A stretch of 16,757 nt of DNA from Oscillospiraceae bacterium (GCA_902802215.1 CADCLH010000025.1:1-16757), one strand, 5' to 3'; positions 6,582-13,441 are shown, numbered from the stretch's first letter. Notes: generated by a model not told the origin, from the sequence alone. A program made the numbers and translations.

Positions 6582-7255
6582 ACGCTCTTCCTTAACTCCT
6601 TTACCTGCTTTTCCACTTCCCGGTAGAGTCTGAGCCGGGGACTGAAGTCTTCCCTGCCCTGCATGCCGCCCAGCGCCTTGAAAAGACGCGCTTCCAGCTG
6701 CTCCAGCGCGAGGCGGTACAGGTCCAGGTTCTCTGTCAGGGATGCCTTGCCGACGAACAGCTCCGCGTCGCAGAGCTTCGTGTTCCCGCCGAAACGGGCG
6801 GTCAGGATCTGATACAGTCCCCCCGTCTCCTGCACGAGAGATTCGCTTAGGATCTCAAATTCATTGTATGCCAGCCAGTAGCGCAAAACCTCCGGCTTGG
6901 TCATGGGCTGCAAGATCAGAAGATAGCGGCTGTCCATGCAGAATTCCGCTTCGTCGAGGATCTTGACGATGGTGTCGCCTCCCATGCCGGCGATTACGAT
7001 CGTGTCCACCGCGTCCGGCGGGCAGAGCGCCAGACCGTCGCAGAGAAGAAACTCGATACGCTCCGAGACCCCGGCGCGCGCCGCGGTCCTCTCCGCCGCG
7101 TGCAGCGGTTCAATACGGATATCCGAGGCGAAGATCCGACCCGGATATCCGGATGCGGCGAGGGCCGCCGGAAGATATCCGTGGTCTGTCCCGACGTCGA
7201 TCACGCCGACGCCCGGCGGTATCTTGTCATAGAGTGCAGACAGTCGCTTGTTCAC
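6578..7255 (-). CDS. trmK: tRNA (adenine22-N1)-methyltransferase TrmK
   Basis: TrmK uses S-adenosylmethionine to methylate N1 of adenine 22 in the tRNA D-arm region. The 225 residues show the Rossmann SAM-binding motif VIDVGTDHGYLP (residues 18-29) and an acidic DIRIEP at about 45-50 after strand 2. The motif-IV segment VIAGMGGDTI is at 87-96. The charged C-terminal helical tail (about 170-225) matches the coiled-coil domain of the family. The start is GTG at 7255, supported by AAGGAG six to eight bases upstream. The usual upstream partner rpoD is absent; a terminator at 7304-7330 isolates the gene from the next one. A weak promoter may overlap that hairpin (TATAAG near 7299). Confidence 0.95.
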   Translation of the reverse strand: MNKRLSALYDKIPPGVGVIDVGTDHGYLPAALAASGYPGRIFASDIRIEPLHAAERTAARAGVSERIEFLLCDGLALCPPDAVDTIVIAGMGGDTIVKILDEAEFCMDSRYLLILQPMTKPEVLRYWLAYNEFEILSESLVQETGGLYQILTARFGGNTKLCDAELFVGKASLTENLDLYRLALEQLEARLFKALGGMQGREDFSPRLRLYREVEKQVKELRKSV

Positions 7256-7303
7256 AGCCGCTCCTTTGCCCGTCCGTCCTGTGCTTCCATGTTGCTTATA
7301 TGG

Positions 7304-7330
7304 AAAAAGCCGGAGCTTGTCCGGCTTTTT
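7304..7330 (-). terminator. Terminator after the DUF1858 gene
   Basis: AAAAAGCCGGA (7304-7314) pairs with TCCGGCTTTTT (7320-7330) around a five-base loop, giving an 11-bp stem ending in a T-run on the minus strand. It lies 15 bases past the stop of the DUF1858 gene. It is symmetrical and could also work on the plus strand, where no gene needs it. Confidence 0.85.
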
Positions 7331-7344
7331 CTCTGTATGCTGGT

Positions 7345-7545
7345 TCAGGTCGTCTCAAGGAAAGCCTTGAGATAGGCGAGAAACTCGTCGGGATCTACGC
7401 CGTGGGCGCAGCAGGCCTGCTCGATATTCTCACCGCTGGCCATCGCGCAGCCCATGCAGTGCATGCCGATCGCCTGAAAAGCGGGCATGGCCTGCGGGCA
7501 GTTCTCCACGACCTCAGAGATCAGCGTATCGCGGGTAAGTTCCAT
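7345..7545 (-). CDS. DUF1858 domain small protein
   Basis: This 66-residue protein matches the DUF1858 family, also called the hybrid-cluster-protein-associated disulfide domain. It has a short helical fold with a redox-type CxxC: Cys30-Met-Gly-Cys33. The pattern TRDTLISEVVENCPQA followed by GMHCMGC is typical, and further cysteines are at 16, 45 and 46. The family's biochemical role is not established; a redox or thiol role is inferred from the cysteines and from known association with hybrid cluster proteins. The ATG has an excellent GGAGG seven bases upstream. Hairpin terminators on both sides (7304-7330, 7569-7597) make it a single-gene unit, although I see no clear promoter in the short gap. 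Confidence 0.85.
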   Translation of the reverse strand: MELTRDTLISEVVENCPQAMPAFQAIGMHCMGCAMASGENIEQACCAHGVDPDEFLAYLKAFLETT

Positions 7546-7568
7546 GGGGATACCTCCAAACAGTAATC

Positions 7569-7597
7569 GAAAAGGGACACGCTAGGTGCCCCTTTTC
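7569..7597 (-). terminator. Terminator after the zinc-ribbon gene
   Basis: GAAAAGGG (7569-7576) pairs with CCCTTTTC (7590-7597), with an inner CAC/GTG extending the stem past one mismatch. On the minus strand the stem ends in TTTTC. It starts 17 bases past the stop of the zinc-ribbon gene. Confidence 0.75.
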
Positions 7598-7613
7598 ATT
7601 CGGGATCAGGCGA

Positions 7614-7892
7614 TCAGGCCTGCTCTCTCATCTTTGCAAAGCACTCGCTGCAGTAGACGGGACGGTCAGACTTGGGCTCGAAGGGAACCTTGGCTTCGCC
7701 GCCGCAGGCAGCGCAAACAGCGGTGAAGAACTCGCGCGGGCCGCGGGCGGCGTTCTTGCGAGCGTCACGGCAGGCCTTGCAGCGCTGGGGCTCATTCTGG
7801 AAGCCGCGCTCCGCGTAGAACTCCTGCTCACCGGCGGTAAAAACGAACTCTTTGCCGCACTCTTTGCATACTAAAGTCTTGTCTTGGTACAT
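7614..7892 (-). CDS. Double zinc-ribbon protein
   Basis: This 92-residue cytoplasmic protein carries four CxxC pairs forming two zinc ribbons: Cys9/Cys12 with Cys38/Cys41, and Cys60/Cys63 with Cys81/Cys84. The spacing and the phrases LVCKECGKEF and RCKACR match the small zinc-ribbon (zf-trcl/CxxC-x17-CxxC type) proteins common in Clostridia. Their partner and role are unknown; nucleic acid or protein binding is the usual guess. The ATG follows AGAGGA by six bases. It lies 44 bases after sigH in the same direction with no terminator between, so it is probably co-transcribed with sigH. I cannot say whether that linkage has meaning. Confidence 0.82.
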   Translation of the reverse strand: MYQDKTLVCKECGKEFVFTAGEQEFYAERGFQNEPQRCKACRDARKNAARGPREFFTAVCAACGGEAKVPFEPKSDRPVYCSECFAKMREQA

Positions 7893-7936
7893 CTTGAATC
7901 CTCTCTTTTGATTGTGCCTGTCGGCTGTATTTGCGT

Positions 7937-8560
7937 TCAGCTGATGCTGATATCGCCAAAATAAGTGTCCCGCTCCAGCTTGCGCCGGATCCGCTGTACG
8001 GCGTTGTCAACGCTCTTTGCGTCTCTGGAAAGACGCTGCGCTATTTCTCGGTATGACAAGCCTTCCAGGTACAGATCAAGCACCTTGATCTCAAATCGGG
8101 AAAGGCAGCGGGAGAAAGCCGCATCGAGTTCTTCCTTGCTTTCTCTCGCCAGAACAAGTTCTTCAGGGTTCCTGAGAAAGCCCACGGGAAAAGCCGATAG
8201 GTCAGCACCGGAATCATCGGAGAGTTGTTCAAGTGAAATGCCGTCGTTCAGGGGAATATGCTTCAATCGGGATGCGGATTTGATCGCGGAAAGAAGACGC
8301 ATGCGGATACAATGTTCGGCGTAGGTCCGGAACGTCGTTCCTTCCGCTGCGTTGTAATTGCGGATTGCGGAGAGCAGACCGAAGGTCCCCTCCTGGATCA
8401 GGTCTTCGCTGTCGCCGCCGGCAAGGAACAGGGGTCGGGCACAGGCCCGGACCAGACGCAGATAGCGCTCTGCAAGCGCGTCTTCGGCGTTCCTGTCGCC
8501 GTTTGCGGAAAGCTGTTGGAGCTGATTGTCCTCTAATGCTGTATAATCGATCATAAACAT
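7937..8560 (-). CDS. sigH: RNA polymerase sigma-H factor (Spo0H type)
   Basis: This alternative sigma-70 family factor, in sporulating Firmicutes, directs early sporulation and transition-phase genes. Of its 207 residues, region 2 covers about 25-95, with the core-binding stretch GGDSEDLIQEGTFGLL at 48-63 and the -10 recognition stretch FRTYAEHCI at 77-85. Next comes the SigH-like AIKSASRLKHIPLN (92-105). Region 4 with its helix-turn-helix runs from about 150 to 195 (LSYREIAQRL...KSVDNAVQRIRRKLE). These stretches align well with B. subtilis SigH, and the length is normal. Start choice is soft: ATG at 8560 and ATG at 8554 are both in frame and neither has a strong ribosome site. A near-consensus promoter lies just upstream. 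Confidence 0.92.
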   Translation of the reverse strand: MFMIDYTALEDNQLQQLSANGDRNAEDALAERYLRLVRACARPLFLAGGDSEDLIQEGTFGLLSAIRNYNAAEGTTFRTYAEHCIRMRLLSAIKSASRLKHIPLNDGISLEQLSDDSGADLSAFPVGFLRNPEELVLARESKEELDAAFSRCLSRFEIKVLDLYLEGLSYREIAQRLSRDAKSVDNAVQRIRRKLERDTYFGDISIS

Positions 8561-8588
8561 TCTAGCGCTTTGTATTTATACATCATGT

Positions 8589-8616
8589 ATTATACAACAT
8601 CAGCGGCTAAAGTCAA
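8589..8616 (-). promoter_or_regulatory. Sigma-A-type promoter of sigH
   Basis: TTGACT (8616-8611) and a perfect TATAAT (8594-8589) are separated by 16 bp on the minus strand. The start would be near 8582, leaving a leader of about 22 bases. A small dyad ATACAT-C-ATGTAT (8578-8590) covers the start region and overlaps the -10 box, a possible operator. Confidence 0.7.
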
Positions 8617-8653
8617 GGTCTTTTTTGTCTATTCTGTTGGGAAGGCGCCCCGG

Positions 8654-9694
8654 TCACAGCTCCATCTGCTGCTGGCCCATATAAGCGATGCCCAGATGCG
8701 CGTAGGCCTTCTGCGTCACGCAGCGGCCGCGGGGCGTCCTTGTCAGGAACCCGCACTGGAGCAGATACGGCTCATACACGTCCTCCAGCGTGACCGCCTC
8801 CTCGTTGATCGTCGCGGCCAGCGTATCCAGCCCGACCGGGCCTCCGCCGTAGAATTCGATGATGCTGCGCAGCATCCGGCGGTCGAGAGCGTCCAGGCCG
8901 AGCTTGTCGACCTCTAGGCTGGAGAGGGCTTTGTCCGCGACATGGCGCGTGATGACGCCGTCCGCCCGCACCTGCGCGTAGTCGCGGACCCGGCGCAGAA
9001 GGCGGTTTGCGATCCTGGGCGTGCCACGCGAGCGCGAGGCGATCTCGTAGGCCCCGTCGGGAACGATGCGGACATTCAGGATCCCGGCCGAGCGCTGCAC
9101 GATGCGCTGTAGCTCCTCCGGCGTATAGAGCTCCAGACGGAGGGTAACGCCGAAGCGGTCGCGCAGCGGCGCCGTCAGCTGGCCGGAGCGCGTCGTCGCG
9201 CCGATCAGCGTAAAGTGCGGCAGATCGAGATGGAGCGAGTTTGCGGACGGGCCCTTGCCGAGGATGATGTCGATGGCGTAGTCCTCCATCGCGGGATAGA
9301 GGATCTCCTCGTAGGCGCGGTTGAGACGGTGAATCTCGTCGACGAACAGGATGTCGCCCTCGTTGAGATTGGTGAGCATGGCGACCAGATCGCCGGGCTT
9401 CTCGATCGCGGGCCCGGAGGTGATGCGCATGTTGACTCCCATCTCGTTGGCGATCACCGCGGCGAGCGTGGTCTTGCCGAGCCCCGGAGGCCCGTGCAGC
9501 AGGACGTGGTCCAGGGATTCCCCTCTCATCTTGGCCGCGTTGATAAAGACAGTAAGATTCTCCTTGGCCTTCTCCTGTCCGATATACTCCGCGATCGTGC
9601 GCGGACGGAGAGAGCCCTCCGCGCGGTCCTCCGGCAGACTGGCGGCCGTGGTGATGATCTCGTCGTTCACTTCATCGGAAAAATTGATACTCAT
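8654..9694 (-). CDS. ruvB: Holliday junction branch migration ATPase RuvB
   Basis: RuvB is the hexameric AAA+ motor that, loaded by RuvA, drives branch migration of Holliday junctions. The 346 residues show Walker A GPPGLGKT (68-75), Walker B ILFVDEIH (115-122) and sensor 1 GATTRSG (165-171). The arginine-finger region APLRDRFG is at about 175-182. The C-terminal winged helix (LEDVYEPYLLQ...RTPRGR) is the usual RuvB end. The ATG is preceded by GGGGAG. ruvA ends 13 bases upstream, making this the last gene of a ruvC-ruvA-ruvB unit. No convincing terminator follows; sigH has its own promoter about 40 bases further on. Confidence 0.98.
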   Translation of the reverse strand: MSINFSDEVNDEIITTAASLPEDRAEGSLRPRTIAEYIGQEKAKENLTVFINAAKMRGESLDHVLLHGPPGLGKTTLAAVIANEMGVNMRITSGPAIEKPGDLVAMLTNLNEGDILFVDEIHRLNRAYEEILYPAMEDYAIDIILGKGPSANSLHLDLPHFTLIGATTRSGQLTAPLRDRFGVTLRLELYTPEELQRIVQRSAGILNVRIVPDGAYEIASRSRGTPRIANRLLRRVRDYAQVRADGVITRHVADKALSSLEVDKLGLDALDRRMLRSIIEFYGGGPVGLDTLAATINEEAVTLEDVYEPYLLQCGFLTRTPRGRCVTQKAYAHLGIAYMGQQQMEL

Positions 9695-9707
9695 GCCGTC
9701 TCCCCTG

Positions 9708-10310
9708 TCACTTGACCATCTGCTTGAGCACGGCGCGGATGATCTGCTCCGCGCTCATGCCGGCGGTATCGAGCTTCTTCAAGGCCGGTCCGATCTCCGC
9801 GCTCGAGTAGCCCAGAACGCTCAGCCCCATGACGGCGTCGTTGACTGCGGAGCTCGCCCCCGCCGTCTGAACCGGAGCGGCCGGAAGCGAATAGTCCGGG
9901 CTGCTCAGTTCCTTGCTGACCTTGTCCTTGAGCTCCAGGATCACACGCTGGGCGATCTTCTTGCCGATGCCGGGCGCTACGGTCAGCGCCTTCTCGTCGT
10001 TGCTCATGACCGCGAAGGCCAGTCCCTCCGGCGTGTTGTGCGACAGGATGGACATGGCGGCCTTTGGCCCGATGCCGGAGACCGAGGTCAGCATCTCAAA
10101 GCAGCGGCGCTCGTTTTTGTCCAGAAAGCCGAAGAGATCGAAGTTGTTCTCCCCGATGGATTCCGAGACATAGAGCTTGGCGCGCTGGCCGAGCCGGAGT
10201 CCCGAGAGCGTATTGGCCGTCACGCTCAGCGCGTAGCCGACGCCTCCGCAGTCGATCACCGCAAGGCCCGGCTCCAGCTCGCTGACCACGCCGTCTATAT
10301 GGTAGAACAT
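9708..10310 (-). CDS. ruvA: Holliday junction-binding protein RuvA
   Basis: RuvA binds four-way junctions as a tetramer and places RuvB rings on opposite arms. The 200 residues contain the N-terminal OB-fold (1-62), then two helix-hairpin-helix motifs: SVSGIGPKAAMSIL near 75-90 and APGIGKKIAQRVI near 110-125. A flexible Ala/Ser/Pro linker follows, then the C-terminal RuvB-contacting helical domain (from about 155; MGLSVLGYSSAEI). Length is typical. Its ATG at 10310 lies inside the end of ruvC (16-base overlap), with AGGAG close upstream, so translation is probably coupled to ruvC. Confidence 0.97.
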   Translation of the reverse strand: MFYHIDGVVSELEPGLAVIDCGGVGYALSVTANTLSGLRLGQRAKLYVSESIGENNFDLFGFLDKNERRCFEMLTSVSGIGPKAAMSILSHNTPEGLAFAVMSNDEKALTVAPGIGKKIAQRVILELKDKVSKELSSPDYSLPAAPVQTAGASSAVNDAVMGLSVLGYSSAEIGPALKKLDTAGMSAEQIIRAVLKQMVK

Positions 10311-10807
10311 GTCTCCTGATCCCCTTTGAACAGTAGTGAAGTCGCGCTGCGCGCGTGACAGATGGCGAGCGCGACGGCGTCCGCCGCGTCGTCCGGGCGC
10401 GGTACGGCGGACAGCTTACAGATCCGCCTGACCATCTCCATGACCTGCTTCTTCTCCGCCCTTCCGTAGCCGACCACGGACTGCTTGACCTGCAGCGGCG
10501 TGTACTCGTAGACCCTGACCCCCGCCTTGCGGCAGGCCAGAAGGATCACCCCGCGCCCGTGGGCGACGGCGATGCCGGTCGTGATGTTGGTGTTGAAAAA
10601 CAGTTCCTCGATCGAGACGGCGTCCGGCCGAAAGAGCTCCAGCAGGCTGAGCATATCGTCATAGATCTGTTCCAGGCGGCTGGAGAGGCTTGTATGCGCG
10701 GGCGTTTCGATCACGCCGCATTTGACAAGGCGAATGTCGGCCCTGTCCGAATCCAGCACGCCGAAGCCGATCGTCGCGATGCCCGGGTCGATTCCCAAGA
10801 TACGCAT
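10295..10807 (-). CDS. ruvC: Holliday junction resolvase RuvC
   Basis: RuvC is the endonuclease that cuts Holliday junctions symmetrically. The 170 residues have the RNase H-like fold with the acidic active-site set visible: Asp7 (GIDPG), Glu67 (SIEELFF), and Asp140 and Asp143 (PDDAADAVALA). The substrate-contact stretch GYGRAEKKQV lies at 113-122. The ATG at 10807 gives the standard family length; the frame is open much further upstream, but that part is only the shadow of xerD. The ribosome site is weak. The last 16 bases overlap ruvA. A plausible promoter at 10828-10856 sits directly behind the xerD terminator, so ruvCAB is a separate unit. Confidence 0.96.
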   Translation of the reverse strand: MRILGIDPGIATIGFGVLDSDRADIRLVKCGVIETPAHTSLSSRLEQIYDDMLSLLELFRPDAVSIEELFFNTNITTGIAVAHGRGVILLACRKAGVRVYEYTPLQVKQSVVGYGRAEKKQVMEMVRRICKLSAVPRPDDAADAVALAICHARSATSLLFKGDQETCSTI

Positions 10808-10827
10808 CCTATCACATCCCGCCACAA

Positions 10828-10856
10828 ATATTAGCATATTTCCCAGGTGCGCGCAA
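10828..10856 (-). promoter_or_regulatory. Probable promoter of ruvCAB
   Basis: TTGCGC (10856-10851) and TAATAT (10833-10828) are separated by 17 bp on the minus strand. Both boxes are imperfect. Position supports the call: it lies between the xerD terminator and ruvC. Confidence 0.4.
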
Positions 10857-10861
10857 CAGGA

Positions 10862-10894
10862 AAAGAGCTTCCCGGGAGGAATGGGAAGCTCTTT
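10862..10894 (-). terminator. Terminator after xerD
   Basis: AAAGAGCTTCCC (10862-10873) pairs with GGGAAGCTCTTT (10883-10894), a perfect 12-bp stem with a nine-base loop. On the minus strand it runs into TTTT. It lies 21 bases past the xerD stop. Confidence 0.85.
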
Positions 10895-10914
10895 CCTTTG
10901 GCGTATGGTCTGGT

Positions 10915-11805
10915 TCAGGCTCTCGGATGGGCCTTGTTGTAAACGTCCTTCAGCTGCTTCTTGACAAGCTGTGAATACATGTGCGTCGAGGAGATATCGG
11001 CGTGCCCCAGCATCTCCTGGATCGCGTGGATGTCCGCGCCGTTTTCCAGCAGGTGCGCCGCAAAGGAGTGGCGCAGGGTGTGGGGCGTGATGTCCTTCTC
11101 GATCCCGGCCTTTTTCTGGTAGTGCTTGACGATCTTCCAGAAGCCCTGACGGGACATGCGCTCGCCGCTGACGTTGACAAAGAGCGACTGCTCGTCGGGC
11201 AGCAGGATCATCTGCGGACGCACCAGCGTGATGTAGTCGCTCAGCGCCTTGACCGCGGCGCTGTACATCGGGATAAAGCGTTCCTTGTTCCGGCTCTGGC
11301 AGCGGATGACCCCCGCGCTGAGGTTGACGTCGCTGATGTTCAGGTCGATCAGCTCCGTCACGCGGATGCCGGTGGCATACAGCAGCTCCAGCATGGCCTT
11401 GTCGCGGTAGCCCTTGGGATCGATGCACTCCGGCTGATCGAGCAGCAGCTCCACTTCCTTGCTGGTCAGGATCTCCGGCAGCTTCTGCGTGTTCTTGTCC
11501 GGGATCAGTCCCTGCGCCGGGTTGACCGTGATGCGCTGCTTGATGAACAGATGGGAATACAGACACTTGATCGACGCGATGGAGCGCGAGACCGTCGCAA
11601 CGGATTTCCCGTTTCCCCGCAGCATGGCGATGTACTCGCCCAGATCCTCCGCGTCCGCGTCGATCAGGCCGTGTTCGGTCTGATTGTCCAGATACTCCGC
11701 AAGCTGGCGGATATCTCTCAAATACGAGCTGAGGGTGTTTGCCGATGCTTTCTTGTCTTCGGTGAGATAACGCTCGAACATCTCGATAACCTCGCCGTTC
11801 TGCAT
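10915..11805 (-). CDS. xerD: Site-specific tyrosine recombinase XerD
   Basis: XerD is a tyrosine recombinase that acts at dif to resolve chromosome dimers, in partnership with XerC. The 296 residues have the typical N-terminal SAM-like domain (about 4-90) and catalytic domain (about 108-285). The active-site set is complete: Arg148 (ATGIRVTEL), Lys174 (RNKER), His242 and Arg245 (HTLRH), His268 (LGHAD) and Tyr277. The C-terminus (LKDVYNKAHPRA) is a hallmark of the XerC/XerD group. The beta-hairpin before Lys174 reads CQSRNKER where GKGNKER is usual. The start is secure: AAGGAGGG lies seven bases before the ATG. The membrane protein gene upstream ends 31 bases away in the same direction, so the two probably share a transcript ended at 10862-10894. 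Confidence 0.93.
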   Translation of the reverse strand: MQNGEVIEMFERYLTEDKKASANTLSSYLRDIRQLAEYLDNQTEHGLIDADAEDLGEYIAMLRGNGKSVATVSRSIASIKCLYSHLFIKQRITVNPAQGLIPDKNTQKLPEILTSKEVELLLDQPECIDPKGYRDKAMLELLYATGIRVTELIDLNISDVNLSAGVIRCQSRNKERFIPMYSAAVKALSDYITLVRPQMILLPDEQSLFVNVSGERMSRQGFWKIVKHYQKKAGIEKDITPHTLRHSFAAHLLENGADIHAIQEMLGHADISSTHMYSQLVKKQLKDVYNKAHPRA

Positions 11806-11836
11806 GGTAACGCCCTCCTTTCCATGAATGAATGAA

Positions 11837-12325
11837 TTATGGGAACCGGAGCAAGCGGCAGAGCAGGATCAAAACCGCAATGCCGAAGAAAACCGGAACA
11901 CAGCTGAGCTTGCATGATCGGCCGAGCAAGCCGGGGTCCCTGCGGATCGCCCGCGCCAGCAGCAGCGCGTTGAGCAATCCCCGTCCGCCGAGCACAAAGC
12001 AGGCCGAGACGAGCAGAACCAAAAGCAGCAGACGAAGACCCAGCTCCTCCGCCGCGGTCCCGAGCAGGATCTCCTGCGCTGCAAGGCAGGCGGCCGAACC
12101 GAGTATGAACATCAGCAGCGGCTGAAGCACGAGTGCCAGCGGAGACAGGCACATCAGCAGCTCCAAAAGCAGGATCAGTCCCATCGCCCACAGCGCCGTA
12201 TCGCTGGGAGAAAACGGAAGCCGGAACGGGAGCTCCCCAAGCAGCAGCATCGAAGCGCCGCCGGCAAGAAACAGGAGCAGCAGTACGGCATTGATCGCGC
12301 CGTCCCAGGTTTCTTCCCTATTCAT
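11837..12325 (-). CDS. Unrecognised membrane protein, 162 aa
   Basis: I do not recognise this family. The product is strongly hydrophobic and Leu-rich, with about five predicted membrane segments near residues 9-29, 43-63, 66-85, 95-113 and 143-160. A basic stretch at 125-139 (ARAIRRDP...GRSCK) probably faces the cytoplasm, and there is no catalytic motif. I chose the ATG at 12325; a GTG at 12346 is also in frame, and neither has a well-placed ribosome site. It precedes xerD, a position often held by spoIIM in sporulating Clostridia. The number of membrane spans is roughly compatible with that family, but I see no SpoIIM-like sequence. A promoter at 12385-12413 would drive it together with xerD. 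Confidence 0.7.
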   Translation of the reverse strand: MNREETWDGAINAVLLLLFLAGGASMLLLGELPFRLPFSPSDTALWAMGLILLLELLMCLSPLALVLQPLLMFILGSAACLAAQEILLGTAAEELGLRLLLLVLLVSACFVLGGRGLLNALLLARAIRRDPGLLGRSCKLSCVPVFFGIAVLILLCRLLRFP

Positions 12326-12540
12326 GCTCCGGACGGACCTGCTCACCGGGGAATATTTTACTTAACATAATTGAATCTGGTAACAATATATTACAAACAA
12401 GAAAAATAATCAAGTCTTTTTTCGCATTTTCTGAAAAAATTTTTTCGCTTATGTCAACTTGTGTTACGATTTTACATTTTTTTGAGGCATTCTGCAAGCC
12501 CAATAATGATTTTGTAGCCATTTTATTACTTGCGGTTATG
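12326..12540. other. AT-rich intergenic gap
   Basis: This gap is strongly AT-rich compared with its surroundings. It holds the promoter at 12385-12413, a 14-bp A6T6 palindrome GAAAAAATTTTTTC (12433-12446) that should bend DNA, and an isolated perfect TTGACA on the minus strand (12457-12452) without a matching -10. An open frame across it on the minus strand has no ribosome site and is not supported. Confidence 0.5.
12385..12413 (-). promoter_or_regulatory. Probable promoter of the membrane protein gene and xerD
   Basis: TTGATT (12413-12408) and TATATT (12390-12385) are separated by 17 bp on the minus strand, within an AT-rich gap. The start would be near 12378, about 50 bases before the chosen ATG. 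Confidence 0.5.
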
Positions 12541-12960
12541 TTAAGCACGCTGCGCAAATGCGGCGCGGCGGCGCTTTTTCTTCCCCGAACGACACAGGAC
12601 GGCGCCGGACAGCGCCCCCGCGATCGTAAAGCTTGTGACGCTCAGCACCGCCGGGGCGTCCAGCGCGCCCCCCTTGATCAGAAACCCCAGCGTGAGCAGA
12701 AGGATGCAGAGCGCGAAGCCGCAGATGAGGCCGGAAAAAAGCCGTGAGCCTCCGCCCTTCCCCGCCGCATGTCCGGCGGCAAAGGCTGCAAAAAAGCTGA
12801 CGGCGGCGCTGACATAGGCCAGCGACTCCTCCCCCGCGCGCAGAAGGCAGAGCAGGCTCGCGCCGAGCAGGACAAGAACGGCCGCGCTGATCGTCCATGC
12901 CAGCGTCGCACGAAGAAGGCGACCGGGTCCCGGCAGCTGTGAAGAATCGATTTTTTGCAA
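12541..12960 (-). CDS. TIGR04086/YrzE-family membrane protein
   Basis: This small four-span membrane protein is of the TIGR04086 (YrzE-like) family, with membrane segments near residues 18-40, 47-66, 76-95 and 101-122. The glycine-rich AAGHAAGKGGG (61-71) followed by LFSGLICGFAL, and the SFTIAGALSGAV segment near the end, fit that family. The basic tail (KKKRRR) is cytoplasmic. The family's function is unknown. It typically sits beside yajC, as here, which supports the call. The start is uncertain. The only in-frame ATG (12993) lies inside a terminator hairpin, so I prefer the TTG at 12960, giving 139 residues. GGGGG seven bases upstream could pair weakly with the ribosome. That TTG overlaps the terminator's U-tract, so expression probably depends on readthrough. 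Confidence 0.72.
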   Translation of the reverse strand: MQKIDSSQLPGPGRLLRATLAWTISAAVLVLLGASLLCLLRAGEESLAYVSAAVSFFAAFAAGHAAGKGGGSRLFSGLICGFALCILLLTLGFLIKGGALDAPAVLSVTSFTIAGALSGAVLCRSGKKKRRRAAFAQRA

Positions 12961-13012
12961 AAAAACACCCCCGAGCAGATAAGATCGATACATCTTACTG
13001 CTCGGGGGGTGT
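12959..13012 (-). terminator. Strong terminator or attenuator between yajC and the yrzE-like gene
   Basis: A stem of about 20 bp forms between 12965-12985 and 12992-13012, with one extra G and one extra A as bulges. The loop is about six bases, and seven T follow on the minus strand. It lies 21 bases past the yajC stop. The U-tract overlaps the likely TTG start of the next gene. Confidence 0.88.
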
Positions 13013-13033
13013 ATTCATGCAGGCTATGCCGCG

Positions 13034-13375
13034 TTACTTTTTTCTGCCCTTGTTGGCGCGGGCCTCGGCCTCGGCCGCTTCCATCTTGGCTGTCGTGGAG
13101 ATGCCCCACTTCTTGATCTGAATGCGGACTCTGTCCTCGCCCGTCTCAAAGGTGACGGTATCCTCGGTCACCTGAACGATCTTGCCCGTAATGGCGCCGA
13201 TCGTCGTGATCTCGTCGCCGACCGTCAGCGCGTTGCGCATCTGTTCGACCTGTTTCTTTTTCTTGTTCTCCGGACGGATGAAGAAGAAATAGAAAACGGC
13301 AAACATCAGCACAATCATAATCAGCGTGGAACTGCCCATGGCGCCGGTCGCTTCAGCAGAAAGGAAAAGATTCAT
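13034..13375 (-). CDS. yajC: Preprotein translocase subunit YajC
   Basis: YajC is a single-span membrane protein that associates with SecDF and the SecYEG translocon. The 113 residues have a short N-terminus and one membrane segment at about 16-34. The signature FFFIRPENKKKK follows directly at the membrane border. The cytoplasmic domain has the usual LTVGDEITTIGAITGKIV core (about 50-67). The Lys/Ala-rich tail is typical. The ATG has GGAGG nine bases upstream. A promoter sits between tgt and yajC, and a strong terminator follows, so it can be expressed alone or as part of the queA-tgt unit. Confidence 0.95.
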   Translation of the reverse strand: MNLFLSAEATGAMGSSTLIMIVLMFAVFYFFFIRPENKKKKQVEQMRNALTVGDEITTIGAITGKIVQVTEDTVTFETGEDRVRIQIKKWGISTTAKMEAAEAEARANKGRKK

Positions 13376-13407
13376 ACGTGGAAACCTCCGAAATCAAAGT
13401 AGTTTTT

Positions 13408-13436
13408 ATTATAAATGCTCAGATCGAAAAAAGCAA
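13408..13436 (-). promoter_or_regulatory. Probable promoter of yajC
   Basis: TTGCTT (13436-13431) and a perfect TATAAT (13413-13408) are separated by 17 bp on the minus strand. It starts six bases beyond the tgt stop. A short hairpin at the tgt end followed by a T-run may also end some tgt transcripts here. Confidence 0.55.
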
Positions 13437-13441
13437 GACGC

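Noticed and set aside
10808..11566. Minus-strand frame continuous with ruvC, suggesting a fusion
   Set aside because: The upstream part is an out-of-frame shadow of xerD and crosses the xerD terminator. RuvC has normal length from the ATG at 10807.
12318..12557. 79-codon minus-strand frame in the AT-rich gap
   Set aside because: It has no ribosome site and no recognisable features, and it overlaps the promoter and start of the membrane protein gene.
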